The notes beneath the pieces were generated by a model. That model made no database searches and had not been told where the DNA came from. It saw nothing but the letters and a program-made list of their open reading frames with translations. Made by a program: the position numbers and the translations under genes. A stretch of 64,000 nucleotides of DNA, from contig JAWKNO010000003.1 in NCBI GenBank assembly GCA_041391665.1, positions 868,001 to 932,000 of the forward strand, given 5' to 3'. The DNA comes from Bacteroidia bacterium. GTDB lineage: Bacteria > Bacteroidota > Bacteroidia > J057. Shown here one piece after another: positions 1 through 8,854 of the stretch (its first letter is position 1; each line of letters opens with the position of its first letter).

Positions 1-1
1 C

Positions 2-1036
2 AAACCTACTACAGACGTAACACAGCAGGAAGCAGAAACTATGATTCGTAATGCAATCAAAGCATATCGTCAGACTCCCAGCCTTAATAGCCTGTCTTTG
101 GATGATGTTCACAAAGCGATTAATGAGGTACATGACAAAGTCTATTCAGATGTGTCTTCTTTTTTTGATGAGGAGATTGCAGAACAAAGTTTAATGGCTG
201 CAGCTCAGTTAGCAATGGCAGCAGGATCCATTTTTTCCTTCTTCCCACTTATATCGGTTATTTGTGATGCAGCATCAGTCGCAACGATGGCCACAGCCTT
301 AGGCCTTGAAATCGACATAGAGAAAAAAGGCCCTAAAATTGCTTTGGAAGCGAATAGTCTTAAGTCTTTGGTGGATGCTGAACCTGCACTTGCTCCTGCC
401 AAAGCTTGGAATGATGCCCGCTCAGCCGAACTTCTTACCATAGGTAAATTAAATGCTGGTATGACAACTTTCAGAGGCGACTCCGGCCTTTATTCACTGA
501 TTTTTGTAATCGATCAGAAGACGCCAAACCTCAATGATGATCAACTTTTTAATGAAGTAAAAAAGCTTTGTATTAACGTAAATGACCTAGCATCCAAAGT
601 ACCCAATCTTGGAAATAAATTATATGTTATTGCTAGTTCTGAAAATACTACAAAAATAAAGGAGGAGAAAAATGCAATGGCCGCAATCAGCCAGGAAGTA
701 GCTCAGCTTGTAGGTGCTGTAGTAGCAATCGTTGTAATGGGTGCTAAGCTTTCTTACAATCTTTATAAGAACTATGAATCGATCAAAACATCTTATAATG
801 CAGTAGAAGGTGATCCAATTCCAGAAGGAATGGAAGGCCGATGGACAAAAACAATGGGAACCTGTGAAAAAATTTCTGCCGGAATTGGAGCAGTTGCTGG
901 TATTTTTGGTGCTAGTCTGGAAATATGGCAGGCAGTCAAAACGACTGAGCAAAAAAATCAGGCGTTATCTACCATTGATCAAAATCGTGATTCGATCATA
1001 GAGTACTATAATTCGGTATTATCTCATGTCCACTAG
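2..1036 (+). CDS. Helical membrane-active protein of unknown function (5' truncated by window edge)
   Basis: The reading frame is open back to base 2, before the first ATG at 41, so the real start probably lies upstream of the window. The visible 344 codons predict an almost all-helical protein with two hydrophobic stretches. The first is an Ala/Phe/Ile-rich segment about 50-90 residues after the ATG. The second, around EVAQLVGAVVAIVVMG, lies near residue 225, and a weaker Gly/Ala-rich stretch follows near residue 285. There is no visible signal peptide. Long amphipathic helices around a hydrophobic hairpin resemble alpha-helical pore-forming toxins (ClyA/Hbl-like), but I recognise no family motif, so this is a guess from shape. 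A strong terminator follows 36 bases after the stop. Confidence 0.6.
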   Translation, partial: KPTTDVTQQEAETMIRNAIKAYRQTPSLNSLSLDDVHKAINEVHDKVYSDVSSFFDEEIAEQSLMAAAQLAMAAGSIFSFFPLISVICDAASVATMATALGLEIDIEKKGPKIALEANSLKSLVDAEPALAPAKAWNDARSAELLTIGKLNAGMTTFRGDSGLYSLIFVIDQKTPNLNDDQLFNEVKKLCINVNDLASKVPNLGNKLYVIASSENTTKIKEEKNAMAAISQEVAQLVGAVVAIVVMGAKLSYNLYKNYESIKTSYNAVEGDPIPEGMEGRWTKTMGTCEKISAGIGAVAGIFGASLEIWQAVKTTEQKNQALSTIDQNRDSIIEYYNSVLSHVH

Positions 1037-1071
1037 AATAAGGACATTGATCTGTCTGAAATTAATCGACT

Positions 1072-1119
1072 AAAAAAAACATGGGCAAACTTCATAGCCT
1101 GAAGTAGCCCATGTTTTTG
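1072..1119 (+). terminator. Intrinsic terminator after the helical protein gene
   Basis: The stem ACATGGGC (1079-1086) pairs with GCCCATGT (1107-1114). An inner stem CTTCA/TGAAG stacks inside it. An A-run precedes and a T-run follows, so it could work in both directions. The rest of the 1037-1283 gap is AT-rich and shows no gene. Confidence 0.8.
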
Positions 1120-1283
1120 CATAAAATAGCTATTTCGAATTATGTTTCTGTTAAACGTCTTACTTCTAAGATATTTTGATACAAAAAAACTAAAAATGGG
1201 ACACCAAAAATCTAAAAGCCCAGTATTATACAGAGTTATACATAAAATAAAATGGTTTGAGATCTAGTAACTTAACCTACTTC

Positions 1284-2180
1284 CTATTCTCTTACATCCA
1301 CCACAACCGGCAGATGGTCTGACAGAATTTCTGTTGTGCCATCTGCGATTATCTCCGCACGGTGCACGCGGGGGCGCAACACGTCATTCACAAAAACATA
1401 GTCCAACCGCCTCCGCGCACCGTGATTTTCGTCCTTCACCAGCAAACCCGGAAAAGAACCGGTAAATGTATAACCTTCCCCTCTAAATGAATTTTCCATA
1501 TCAGTAAACCCCGCCGCTTCCAGCAGGGTCAATGGCGTATAGTCCAACTTTCCTTCCCGCAGGTTTTTCGCTTGCGTATTGGCAGAGTCCAGCCCCGCAA
1601 AAAATGGCTCCAGCAACCCATGTGAATAATAGACGGAATCGTGTGAACTGAATGTATTAAAATCGCCCGCCAGCATCACGGGTGCACCCGAGGGTAGTGT
1701 CGCAATATCAGCCAGTATTTTCTGCGTTTCTCTGATCCGAAACTCCCAGTTGGAGGGATGAAGGTGAATGCAGTACAGATACATATCTCTGATTTTTACA
1801 CGAATCAATCCGTGATGAAACCCTTCTTCTGTCCGCACAATGTCCTCCATCGGAAATCGCGAAGTGATCCCGGTAGGGAAACCATTTTCCTTGAGAAGCA
1901 CAGAATAGCTATGCCCCCAGCTTGTCGCATCCTGCTGCAATTGTTCGGGGGTGTATTCGTTTAATTCCTGAAGGCAGACGATATCGGGCGTTTGCGCCTT
2001 CATCCACGCCAGCCAGTTTTCTTTCCGCTCAGGCTTTTTGGTAAATCCGTAGTAGACATTGTGCGTAATCAGCCGAAAAGCAGTATCCTCAGCCTGTTTC
2101 GAAGAAGGCTGGCAGGAAAAGGTAAACAGGATCAGTATGATTGAGGGAATAAATATCCAAAGTCGGTAATGAAAAGACAT
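1284..2180 (-). CDS. Endonuclease/exonuclease/phosphatase (EEP) family lipoprotein
   Basis: This 298-residue protein has an N-terminal hydrophobic stretch followed by a lipobox-like TFSC (Cys at about residue 23), so it is probably an outer-membrane or periplasmic lipoprotein. The body shows the EEP fold signatures in order: THNVYYG near residue 40 (Asn), CLQELNEY near 70 (metal-binding Glu), a central AGDFNTFSSHDS segment (Asp/Asn) and a C-terminal SDHLPVVV (catalytic Asp-His pair). All catalytic positions look intact. EEP enzymes cleave phosphodiester or phosphomonoester bonds in nucleic acids, lipids or inositol phosphates; the substrate cannot be told from sequence. It is a single gene, divergent from the LuxR/DUF4199 pair. 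Confidence 0.85.
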   Translation of the reverse strand: MSFHYRLWIFIPSIILILFTFSCQPSSKQAEDTAFRLITHNVYYGFTKKPERKENWLAWMKAQTPDIVCLQELNEYTPEQLQQDATSWGHSYSVLLKENGFPTGITSRFPMEDIVRTEEGFHHGLIRVKIRDMYLYCIHLHPSNWEFRIRETQKILADIATLPSGAPVMLAGDFNTFSSHDSVYYSHGLLEPFFAGLDSANTQAKNLREGKLDYTPLTLLEAAGFTDMENSFRGEGYTFTGSFPGLLVKDENHGARRRLDYVFVNDVLRPRVHRAEIIADGTTEILSDHLPVVVDVRE

Positions 2181-2269
2181 GGGGATATAGTTTTTGATTC
2201 GGTAAATGAGGGTACGTGAATATAAGGGGAAAATATGGAGTTTTTCCCGATGTGCTGTATCTTCATACT

Positions 2270-2701
2270 ATGAAAAAAACGATCCTCCTCTATGGTTTAC
2301 TCATGGCTGCCCTCGTCTGGCTGCTCAAGTACCTGGACTATCGTTTTCTGGTGCGCGATATTTCGATGGAGATTTACATGGGGCTGATTGCTACGCTTTT
2401 TACCGGTGTGGGCATCTGGATGGGGCTGAAACTGACAAAACCAAAAATCGTCGTTCCACCGCGGGAACTGGAAAGGTTTACACCAGACAATTCGTGTTTG
2501 GAGCAAACAGGTATCAGCCCCCGCGAATATGAAGTGCTCGAACTCCTCGCCCAGGGTTTGTCCAATCAGGAAATCGCCGATAAACTTTTTGTTTCGCTCA
2601 ATACGGTCAAAACCCATACTTCAAATCTGTTTTCCAAACTCGACGTCCGACGCCGCACACAAGCGGTACAGCGCGCCAAAGAACTGGGCCTCTTGCCCTG
2701 A
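2270..2701 (+). CDS. Membrane-anchored LuxR-type transcriptional regulator
   Basis: I place the start at the ATG at 2270 (MKKTILLYG), which gives 143 residues. An in-frame ATG at 2216 would add 18 residues that do not look like part of the fold. Two hydrophobic helices (about residues 5-20 and 32-53) are followed by a linker and a C-terminal LuxR/GerE helix-turn-helix (about 80-140): LSPREYEVLELLAQG-like opening (here ISPREYEVL), then LSNQEIADKLFVSLNTVKTH. There is no receiver or ligand-binding domain, so the signal is probably sensed through the membrane part or through a partner. In Bacteroidota such short LuxR proteins are commonly encoded directly before a DUF4199 membrane protein, as here (gap 119 bases), which suggests that the two act together. 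Confidence 0.85.
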   Translation: MKKTILLYGLLMAALVWLLKYLDYRFLVRDISMEIYMGLIATLFTGVGIWMGLKLTKPKIVVPPRELERFTPDNSCLEQTGISPREYEVLELLAQGLSNQEIADKLFVSLNTVKTHTSNLFSKLDVRRRTQAVQRAKELGLLP

Positions 2702-2820
2702 TTTGACTAGTCCGAAAGGGTGAATGGAGGACAAAACCTGCAAATCACCTGAAAGTATGAGGAGGAAGTTCGTATTCTGGCGCTATTTGGCAGCATCATT
2801 TTCACAAAACAACTAAAATC

Positions 2821-3375
2821 ATGAGAAAAATTGTACTGATCTTCGGAAGCATTGCAGGCCTGATCTGCGGAGTTATGTTTTTCCTCAACCACCCTGCCGA
2901 CCAGGCGGAGGCGATAAAAAACATGGAGAATGGCGCAGTCATCGGGTATGCCACCATGATCATTTCGCTGTCAGGCATCTTCTTCGCCGTGCGACAATAC
3001 CGTGACAAATATCTGGGCGGAACCATTTCTTTCGGCAAATCTTTTCTGATGGGATTGTACATCACCCTGGTAGCGTCGGTGATTTATGTCGCTGCGTGGG
3101 AAATCTATTATACCAACTTTGGCTCCAACTTCGGCGATGTTTATGTCGAATATCAAAAACAACAATGGACAAAAGCAGGAATGAGCGCCGAACAAATCTC
3201 CACACAAGTGGAAGCGCAACAGTCCATGATGGACATGTACAAAAACAATATGGTTTTCAGAATGGGCATGACTTTCCTCGAAATCTTTCCTGTAGGATTG
3301 ATTATTTCCCTGATCTGTGCTGTGATCTTCGGGGTAGTTTTGAAGAATAAGGGGGAGGCCGCTGCTTCGGTGTAA
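2821..3375 (+). CDS. DUF4199 family membrane protein
   Basis: A 184-residue integral membrane protein with about four hydrophobic segments: residues 5-22, 38-57, 78-98 and 150-176. The arrangement (GLICGVMFF, then MENGAVIGYATMIISLS, a central FGKSFLMGLYITLVAS and a terminal FLEIFPVGLIISLICAVIFG) matches the DUF4199 family, which is widespread in Bacteroidota. Between the third and fourth segments lies an extracytoplasmic or cytoplasmic helical stretch rich in Gln and Met. No biochemical role is known for the family. The upstream membrane LuxR regulator on the same strand is its usual neighbour. Confidence 0.85.
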   Translation: MRKIVLIFGSIAGLICGVMFFLNHPADQAEAIKNMENGAVIGYATMIISLSGIFFAVRQYRDKYLGGTISFGKSFLMGLYITLVASVIYVAAWEIYYTNFGSNFGDVYVEYQKQQWTKAGMSAEQISTQVEAQQSMMDMYKNNMVFRMGMTFLEIFPVGLIISLICAVIFGVVLKNKGEAAASV

Positions 3376-3469
3376 CCCCATCAGCCAAACCTGCTATTTT
3401 GGACTGGCTTCATGGGGCTGATTTAAAGATTCTCTATTTTGACAGGGTTCTTTAAACCAACTACAAATC

Positions 3470-4372
3470 ATGAAGCCAATCGCCCAACTTATCTTTCTGG
3501 GTATTTGCCTTACGGTCACCGATCGTATGCATGCCCAGCCACTGATGGAAATTCCTTTCGGAACTACCCCTGTTATTGACGGAATCATTAGTCAGGATGA
3601 ATGGAGTGACGCAGATACGCTAAGTATTGCCATTCTCAACCAGACAAAAACCGTTACCGTTCTCTGTAAACACGACGGAAACAATCTTCATCTTGCCTAT
3701 TTAGGTAACCTGGAATCAGTAAATGCGCGTTTCCCCGAAGTATTGCTGGATGTAAATAATGATAAATCCGCTACCTGGCTGCAGGACGACTGGTGGTTTC
3801 ATGTGAGTGCAACAGACTGCGAATATCAGGGGCAGTACGGCAATTTTGACAGCTGCCAACTGGTAAGACCCAACTGGACAGCAGTACCGAATATGACTCC
3901 GGGTGCGCCATTTACAGATACCATCGAGGTTCAAATACCTTTCACGACGATCAATTTGGACACCAGCACATCCGATACGATCGGTATTTCTTTTCTGGTG
4001 ACCAATACTTTCTCTGCATTTGAACACTGGCCAGCCAGCGCCAATAGAAATAATCCTTCTACCTGGGCCAATGCCGTATTCGCGGCGCAAACTACCGGTA
4101 TCTCACAAGCAGAAAGTCTATGGCCTTCTTTTACTATTTTCCCCAACCCTTCTCAGGGGAGATTCAGGCTGGTGTTTGAAAATGAATTTATAGCTGAAAC
4201 CGAAATTCGCATCGTAAATGCATGGGGACAGACGGTTTTTACAGAAAAAATAAATGCCCGGGAACGGCACGTAGAGCGAATTTTCGATCTTCTGGCCGGT
4301 CCGGGTATTTATTGGTTACAACTGAAAAGCGGGAATCACACCGCTTCGCAAACGGTCATTGTCGCAGAGTGA
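3470..4372 (+). CDS. T9SS-sorted protein with a CBM9/DOMON-like sugar-binding domain
   Basis: A 300-residue secreted protein. A signal peptide ends near residue 23 (MHAQP). Residues about 30-205 begin with PVIDGIISQDEW, the usual opening of the family 9 carbohydrate-binding (DOMON-like) beta sandwich, and continue with VLCKHDGNNLHLAYLG and PEVLLDVNND, also typical of it. The last 80 residues are a type A T9SS sorting domain: FTIFPNPSQGRFRL opening, a central FVNAWGQTVF-like strand and LAGPGIYWLQL near the end. It is therefore expected on the cell surface or released. It converges on the next gene with only three bases between the stop codons. Confidence 0.8.
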   Translation: MKPIAQLIFLGICLTVTDRMHAQPLMEIPFGTTPVIDGIISQDEWSDADTLSIAILNQTKTVTVLCKHDGNNLHLAYLGNLESVNARFPEVLLDVNNDKSATWLQDDWWFHVSATDCEYQGQYGNFDSCQLVRPNWTAVPNMTPGAPFTDTIEVQIPFTTINLDTSTSDTIGISFLVTNTFSAFEHWPASANRNNPSTWANAVFAAQTTGISQAESLWPSFTIFPNPSQGRFRLVFENEFIAETEIRIVNAWGQTVFTEKINARERHVERIFDLLAGPGIYWLQLKSGNHTASQTVIVAE

Positions 4373-4375
4373 TTA

Positions 4376-7267
4376 TCAATTCTGTTTTTTAACCAACCCG
4401 CTGTCCAGCACTTTTCCGTCTCCCACCAGCCGATAACCGTATAGTCCCTCAGGCAGATTGGCGAGATTCAGGGTAAGCACGGAGGTTCCCTGCGCAGCCT
4501 CAAACATTACCGGCTGCCCCAGCAGATTAAATATTTCGCAGGTCAGCAGGCGGAATTGACTGCCTCCCTCTAAAGAAAAATGTACCTGCCCGCCCGTTGG
4601 GTTGGGCCATACTTTTACGTTGTCTCCTTCGATTTTTTCTATCCCGGTACTGACAATTTCGATCCGTACAAAATCCTCTCCCACCGTATGAAAAACCGAT
4701 GCCGTGATGACAGGCACATTATAATCAAAGTAAATCGCCGCACGATTTTCAATACGCGTGCCGGGAAGGTTTCCAGGTTTCTGGCGAATGCGAAACTGCA
4801 CGTATCCCTGAGAGCCTTCTTCGTCGGTGGTGCTGTCGGGCAGGAAAATGGGGTTAAACGTAAACCGCAGCACGCCCTGGTCGTCCACCCGCCAGGTATA
4901 GGCATGGCTGGAACCACCGGGTTCGATAGTGAGCGGATCGAGAGCCGGAGGGAGCGTATCAACAATGACTACACGCTGAGCAGGGGCTGTACCTGTATTC
5001 TGAAACCGGATCATATAGGATAGCGGAGTATTGTCGTAAATGTAATGCGCCGTATCATAACCAACAGGAAGGGCGAGTTTGTCATTGGGGTCGTAGGATG
5101 CTCCGTTTTGGCGGCATAGGATGTCGATGGAGGGCGCAACGTTGCCGTTGTAAAAGGCAGTGATCCATCCGGTCTCAAATCCTCCGCCGGGATAGGGCAG
5201 ACACCCCTCGGCGAAGGCGATGGCCTGCGGATCGCCCAGAGAAGGCGGAAAGGCGGTATCCTGCTCCGCTTCAATGCGGTAAGAAGCACCCGGCGTAGCC
5301 GGTTCGAATAGAGACTGGCTCCCGCCGCTTCCCAACTGAAATGAACCCATCACAAAAATCACATCGTCGATGTAAATGGTATAATTATGCGCGGCCTGCA
5401 TGGCCTCCCCCACATTGGTAAGGTCAAACCGTATGGTATCACCCAGGCAGGTGATTTCGGCCTGTATCTGCGGGCCCGTCCACGCGGCCAGATTGGTGCA
5501 AAACGTATCGGGCCAAATCTGCGCTTCCACACAATGGGTCTGCCCTGGTACAACCACAGAATCCAGCCAGGTGTGTATTTGAATGGTTTTGCATTCTCCT
5601 GCGATCAGGGTATCGAGGACGAAAGTGAAAATTTGGCCCACCTGACTCAACAGCGGGTAACTGGCGCCTCCATAAGTGAGAAAACTGTCCAGTTCTACCT
5701 GTACCAGTGTAGGGTATGAATCACTTGTGCCATTATTGCACGCCTGTACAGTGATTTGGCAACTGTCGCCGATAATGAAAGCTGGCGCAGAAACGTCCAC
5801 ATAGTTGAGCGGACAATTATAAGTTACCTCAAAGGGCACATTCACCTGCGCCAACTGAGCGGTCTGAGTAAAAGAAGTGACAGGAAGCGGCAGACATGAA
5901 CTGTAATTCAGATAAGGGTGAGACAAAGGGGTGAGCTGGTAGTCTCCCAGAGGAAGCAAAAACTCGTATTTCCCGCTGTCTCCCGTGCTCGCATAAAACA
6001 GCGCATTGGTACTGAGGTTTTGGGCCTGAATAATAAAGGGAATTGTGCCGTAGGGAGATTCTCCCGCATCCATTAAGCAGTTGAAATTGGTATCTTCAAA
6101 ATAATTTCCCCGGAGAATGTTGGTCGCAGTATTGCCCAGACTATCGGTGACAATGAGCAAAAACTGGTCGAGAATCGATAGTCTCCCCACGATATAATAA
6201 CCGCCTGAAGCTGTGGTCCCGATGGCATGGGCTGCCTCATTTTCATTTACCGCCACAGAGCCATAAGTTTTGCTCCAAATGACATTGCCGTTGGCTGTAG
6301 TGCGAAGCAGGAGGATATCTGCTGCAGAACCTGGGTTAAAAACATAGGCAGCCACAAGCAGATCGCCGCCCGGAAGTTCGATCACTCTTCGCACGGAACG
6401 AAGCAGCGAATTGCTGAAAAAATGTGTCTGGGTTAACTGTCCGGAAATATTATACCACTGAAGATAACCGGTGGAAGCACCCGTAAGGCTGTCAATCAAT
6501 GCTCCGGCCGCCAGATACCCGCCGCCTGAAAGTTTGTATATATCCGAAAGCTGAACCTCCGCTCCGGTAAAATTGTAGGTTGCCTGCCATTGCACCGTCC
6601 CCAGACTATCCACTTTCAGCAAAACTGAATGGGGCAGGGTATTTACATTTGCCTGGACGTTCCCCCCCAACAGAAAGCCCCCGTCTCCGGTTTGAAGGAT
6701 ACGGCCACAACGGTCAATTCCTCCCCAATCATATTCTTTTACCCAAAGCGTATCACCCAAATCATCGATCCGGATCAGGTAATAATCCATATTGTTGCCA
6801 CTACCGATCACTGTCCCGGCAAGGGCATATCCTCCATTCACCTCCACAAAATCACCAGCCTGAGAAAACGGATCAGTCATAGTCTTGTCCCATAAAAGAT
6901 TACCTGACGCATCAGTTTTCATATAATAAATATGCGGAGTGGCTAAGGGTTTTCGCTCTCCCATTACCAGATAACCCCCATCGCTGGTTTGTTTGACGCG
7001 CATTCCCGTTTCCAACGACCCCAGAAGATTATATCCCTGCGTCCAGAGGGTATCGCCCCGATAATCGGTTTTGATCAGATAGGCAGCGCCGCCGCCCGGG
7101 AAATAATTGTTGGTTCCAATCATGATGAAACCGCCATCGGTTGTCTGTTGCCCGTCAAATGCCCCCCCGCTTGGATATTGGCGCCAAAACTGGGCATGAA
7201 GCGCAGTCGGGTACAATCCCAGCATAAAGCTGATCACAAGAATAAGTCTGGAATGTTGTCTATACAT
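4376..7267 (-). CDS. Large T9SS-sorted beta-propeller/adhesin-like protein
   Basis: 963 residues. A signal peptide (about 1-26, ending LHAQ) precedes roughly 370 residues of repeated blades built around D-G-G-(F/Y) and LIKTD/LIRIDD phrases, as in the delta-60/propeller repeats of Bacteroidota surface proteins. Next come a prealbumin-like module (GNYFEDTNFNCLMDAGESP, near residue 390), beta-sandwich modules, a conserved SYDPNDKLALPVG segment near residue 735 with a DUF11-like domain, and a type A T9SS sorting domain over the last 70 residues (VKVWPNPTGGQVHF ... LANLPEGLYGYRL). It is probably a cell-surface or secreted structural or adhesive protein with no enzymatic motif. A gap of 105 bases separates it from the divergent gene at 7373. 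Confidence 0.8.
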   Translation of the reverse strand: MYRQHSRLILVISFMLGLYPTALHAQFWRQYPSGGAFDGQQTTDGGFIMIGTNNYFPGGGAAYLIKTDYRGDTLWTQGYNLLGSLETGMRVKQTSDGGYLVMGERKPLATPHIYYMKTDASGNLLWDKTMTDPFSQAGDFVEVNGGYALAGTVIGSGNNMDYYLIRIDDLGDTLWVKEYDWGGIDRCGRILQTGDGGFLLGGNVQANVNTLPHSVLLKVDSLGTVQWQATYNFTGAEVQLSDIYKLSGGGYLAAGALIDSLTGASTGYLQWYNISGQLTQTHFFSNSLLRSVRRVIELPGGDLLVAAYVFNPGSAADILLLRTTANGNVIWSKTYGSVAVNENEAAHAIGTTASGGYYIVGRLSILDQFLLIVTDSLGNTATNILRGNYFEDTNFNCLMDAGESPYGTIPFIIQAQNLSTNALFYASTGDSGKYEFLLPLGDYQLTPLSHPYLNYSSCLPLPVTSFTQTAQLAQVNVPFEVTYNCPLNYVDVSAPAFIIGDSCQITVQACNNGTSDSYPTLVQVELDSFLTYGGASYPLLSQVGQIFTFVLDTLIAGECKTIQIHTWLDSVVVPGQTHCVEAQIWPDTFCTNLAAWTGPQIQAEITCLGDTIRFDLTNVGEAMQAAHNYTIYIDDVIFVMGSFQLGSGGSQSLFEPATPGASYRIEAEQDTAFPPSLGDPQAIAFAEGCLPYPGGGFETGWITAFYNGNVAPSIDILCRQNGASYDPNDKLALPVGYDTAHYIYDNTPLSYMIRFQNTGTAPAQRVVIVDTLPPALDPLTIEPGGSSHAYTWRVDDQGVLRFTFNPIFLPDSTTDEEGSQGYVQFRIRQKPGNLPGTRIENRAAIYFDYNVPVITASVFHTVGEDFVRIEIVSTGIEKIEGDNVKVWPNPTGGQVHFSLEGGSQFRLLTCEIFNLLGQPVMFEAAQGTSVLTLNLANLPEGLYGYRLVGDGKVLDSGLVKKQN

Positions 7268-7372
7268 GTTGTGTCGGATTATCGGATGATTTGTTCACAA
7301 GGTACATCCCCTATCGAAGTCATTATAAGACACTTTGTTTGAATTGTTGGAAAAAAACAGGCATTTTTATTT

Positions 7373-8785
7373 ATGATTAACAGCAAGCTTATTCGCCTTT
7401 ACCGGCAACTGGACAAGCCCGCATTGCGCCATTTCAAAAAATGGATTCAATCTCCGCTTCACAATCAGCATGAAGATGTCTGCGAACTTTTTCATTATCT
7501 GGAAAGCAGAAAATCACTTACGGCAGTGAGTTTGGGAAAAGAACGAGTTTTCCACCATCTTTTCCCCGGGCAGCCCTACCACGACGCGCGGCTGCGCACA
7601 GTTCAAAATCTTGCACTGGAAACGTTAAATCATTTTGTTGGATATTATTATACAGTTTCCTCCCCTTTTCAGTCCGAATTAAACATAACCCGTGCCCTGT
7701 TTCATTGGGACCAGCCCGAAGCCGCCGGGAATGTATTGGAAAAAATCCGCCAGGGCCTGAACACTTTGCCAGAGCTGAGTGAATCGGTCCTTTTACAACG
7801 CTATCAGGTTGAACAGATCAGTTTTGAGCTTGCCGGCACTCAGACCCGCACCGCTTCCAACAACCTGCCCAAACTATTTGAAAGCCTTTCGGCATTTTTT
7901 GCCCAATCAACTCTCCGTTATGCATGTATTGCCGCCTCACATACCCATGTTTCCGCCTCGCAGTACGAAATCCCCCTGCTGCCAGAAGTAATTGCGGCTG
8001 TGGAAAAGGGCTTATGGAATGCACAGCCCCCTATTTCCCTTTATTACCACGCCTATCTTGCCTTAAGCCAGATCGGAACACAGCATTTCAAGCCCCTGAA
8101 ATCTGCATTTTTCAGTTTCCGGCATTATCTGCCTTTGCACGAGCAGCAGGAACTTCTTCTTATGGCCATCAATGCCTGTATCAAACAACTCAATACCGGA
8201 GAAGAAGCCTATGCCAGAGAAGCTTTTGAATTGTATGAACAGGGGTTGGAAACGGGGGTTTTGCTGGATGGGGAACAGTTAAGCCGTTTTACCTACAAAA
8301 ATATCGTCTCAGTCAGCCTGAAATTGGGTGAATACGCCTGGACGGAATCATTTATCGAAAAATACACCCAAAAACTTGAGCCAAACTTCAGGGACAGCTA
8401 CCACAATTATAATCTCGCCAGGCTGTACTTTGCCAAAGGCGAACACCAGGACGCGCAAAAGCTCCTCACGCGGATTACCGCCTATGACGATGCCTTTTTT
8501 GACCTGGGTGTGCGGATGATGTTACTGAAAATTTACTACGAATCGGGGGAAACAGATGCTTTGGAGGCTTTGCTGACCAGCTTTTCCCGATACCTTCAGC
8601 GGAAAAAATCATTGGGCTACCACAAACAGGTATATCAGAATATCATCCGGCTCGCCCGAAAAATACTCACGCTGCCCCCCCATGATCCCGAAGCGCAGGC
8701 AGCGCTGCGGGAAGAAATCAATGAAACCCATCCGCTTGCGGAAAGAGGCTGGCTTCTGGGGCAGTTGGAGAAGGGGAGGGAGTAA
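7373..8785 (+). CDS. Helical-repeat (TPR-like) cytoplasmic protein of unknown function
   Basis: 470 residues with no signal peptide or membrane segment. The sequence is helix after helix with regular Leu/Tyr/Ala spacing (for example LARLYFAKGEHQDAQKLLTR near residue 350, a recognisable TPR-like pair), so a superhelical protein-interaction scaffold is likely. The N-terminus (KLIRLYRQLDKPALRHFKKW) looks like a conserved start seen in hypothetical proteins of Saprospiria; I cannot name a family with certainty. It is a lone gene between two genes on the other strand. Confidence 0.75.
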   Translation: MINSKLIRLYRQLDKPALRHFKKWIQSPLHNQHEDVCELFHYLESRKSLTAVSLGKERVFHHLFPGQPYHDARLRTVQNLALETLNHFVGYYYTVSSPFQSELNITRALFHWDQPEAAGNVLEKIRQGLNTLPELSESVLLQRYQVEQISFELAGTQTRTASNNLPKLFESLSAFFAQSTLRYACIAASHTHVSASQYEIPLLPEVIAAVEKGLWNAQPPISLYYHAYLALSQIGTQHFKPLKSAFFSFRHYLPLHEQQELLLMAINACIKQLNTGEEAYAREAFELYEQGLETGVLLDGEQLSRFTYKNIVSVSLKLGEYAWTESFIEKYTQKLEPNFRDSYHNYNLARLYFAKGEHQDAQKLLTRITAYDDAFFDLGVRMMLLKIYYESGETDALEALLTSFSRYLQRKKSLGYHKQVYQNIIRLARKILTLPPHDPEAQAALREEINETHPLAERGWLLGQLEKGRE

Positions 8786-8854
8786 ATAATGCAGAGCCGG
8801 GGTGCTATTCTATTCTAATGGCAAACCTTTAACTTATCTCAAACTTGCATAAAA

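Noticed and set aside
3376..3425. Hairpin after the DUF4199 gene as terminator
   Set aside because: CCCCAT/ATGGGG and CAGCC/GGCTG can pair, but there is no T-tract and the stem is interrupted.
4580..5023. Long antisense frames inside the T9SS propeller gene
   Set aside because: Shadows of a GC-rich real gene; no start signals or recognisable protein features.
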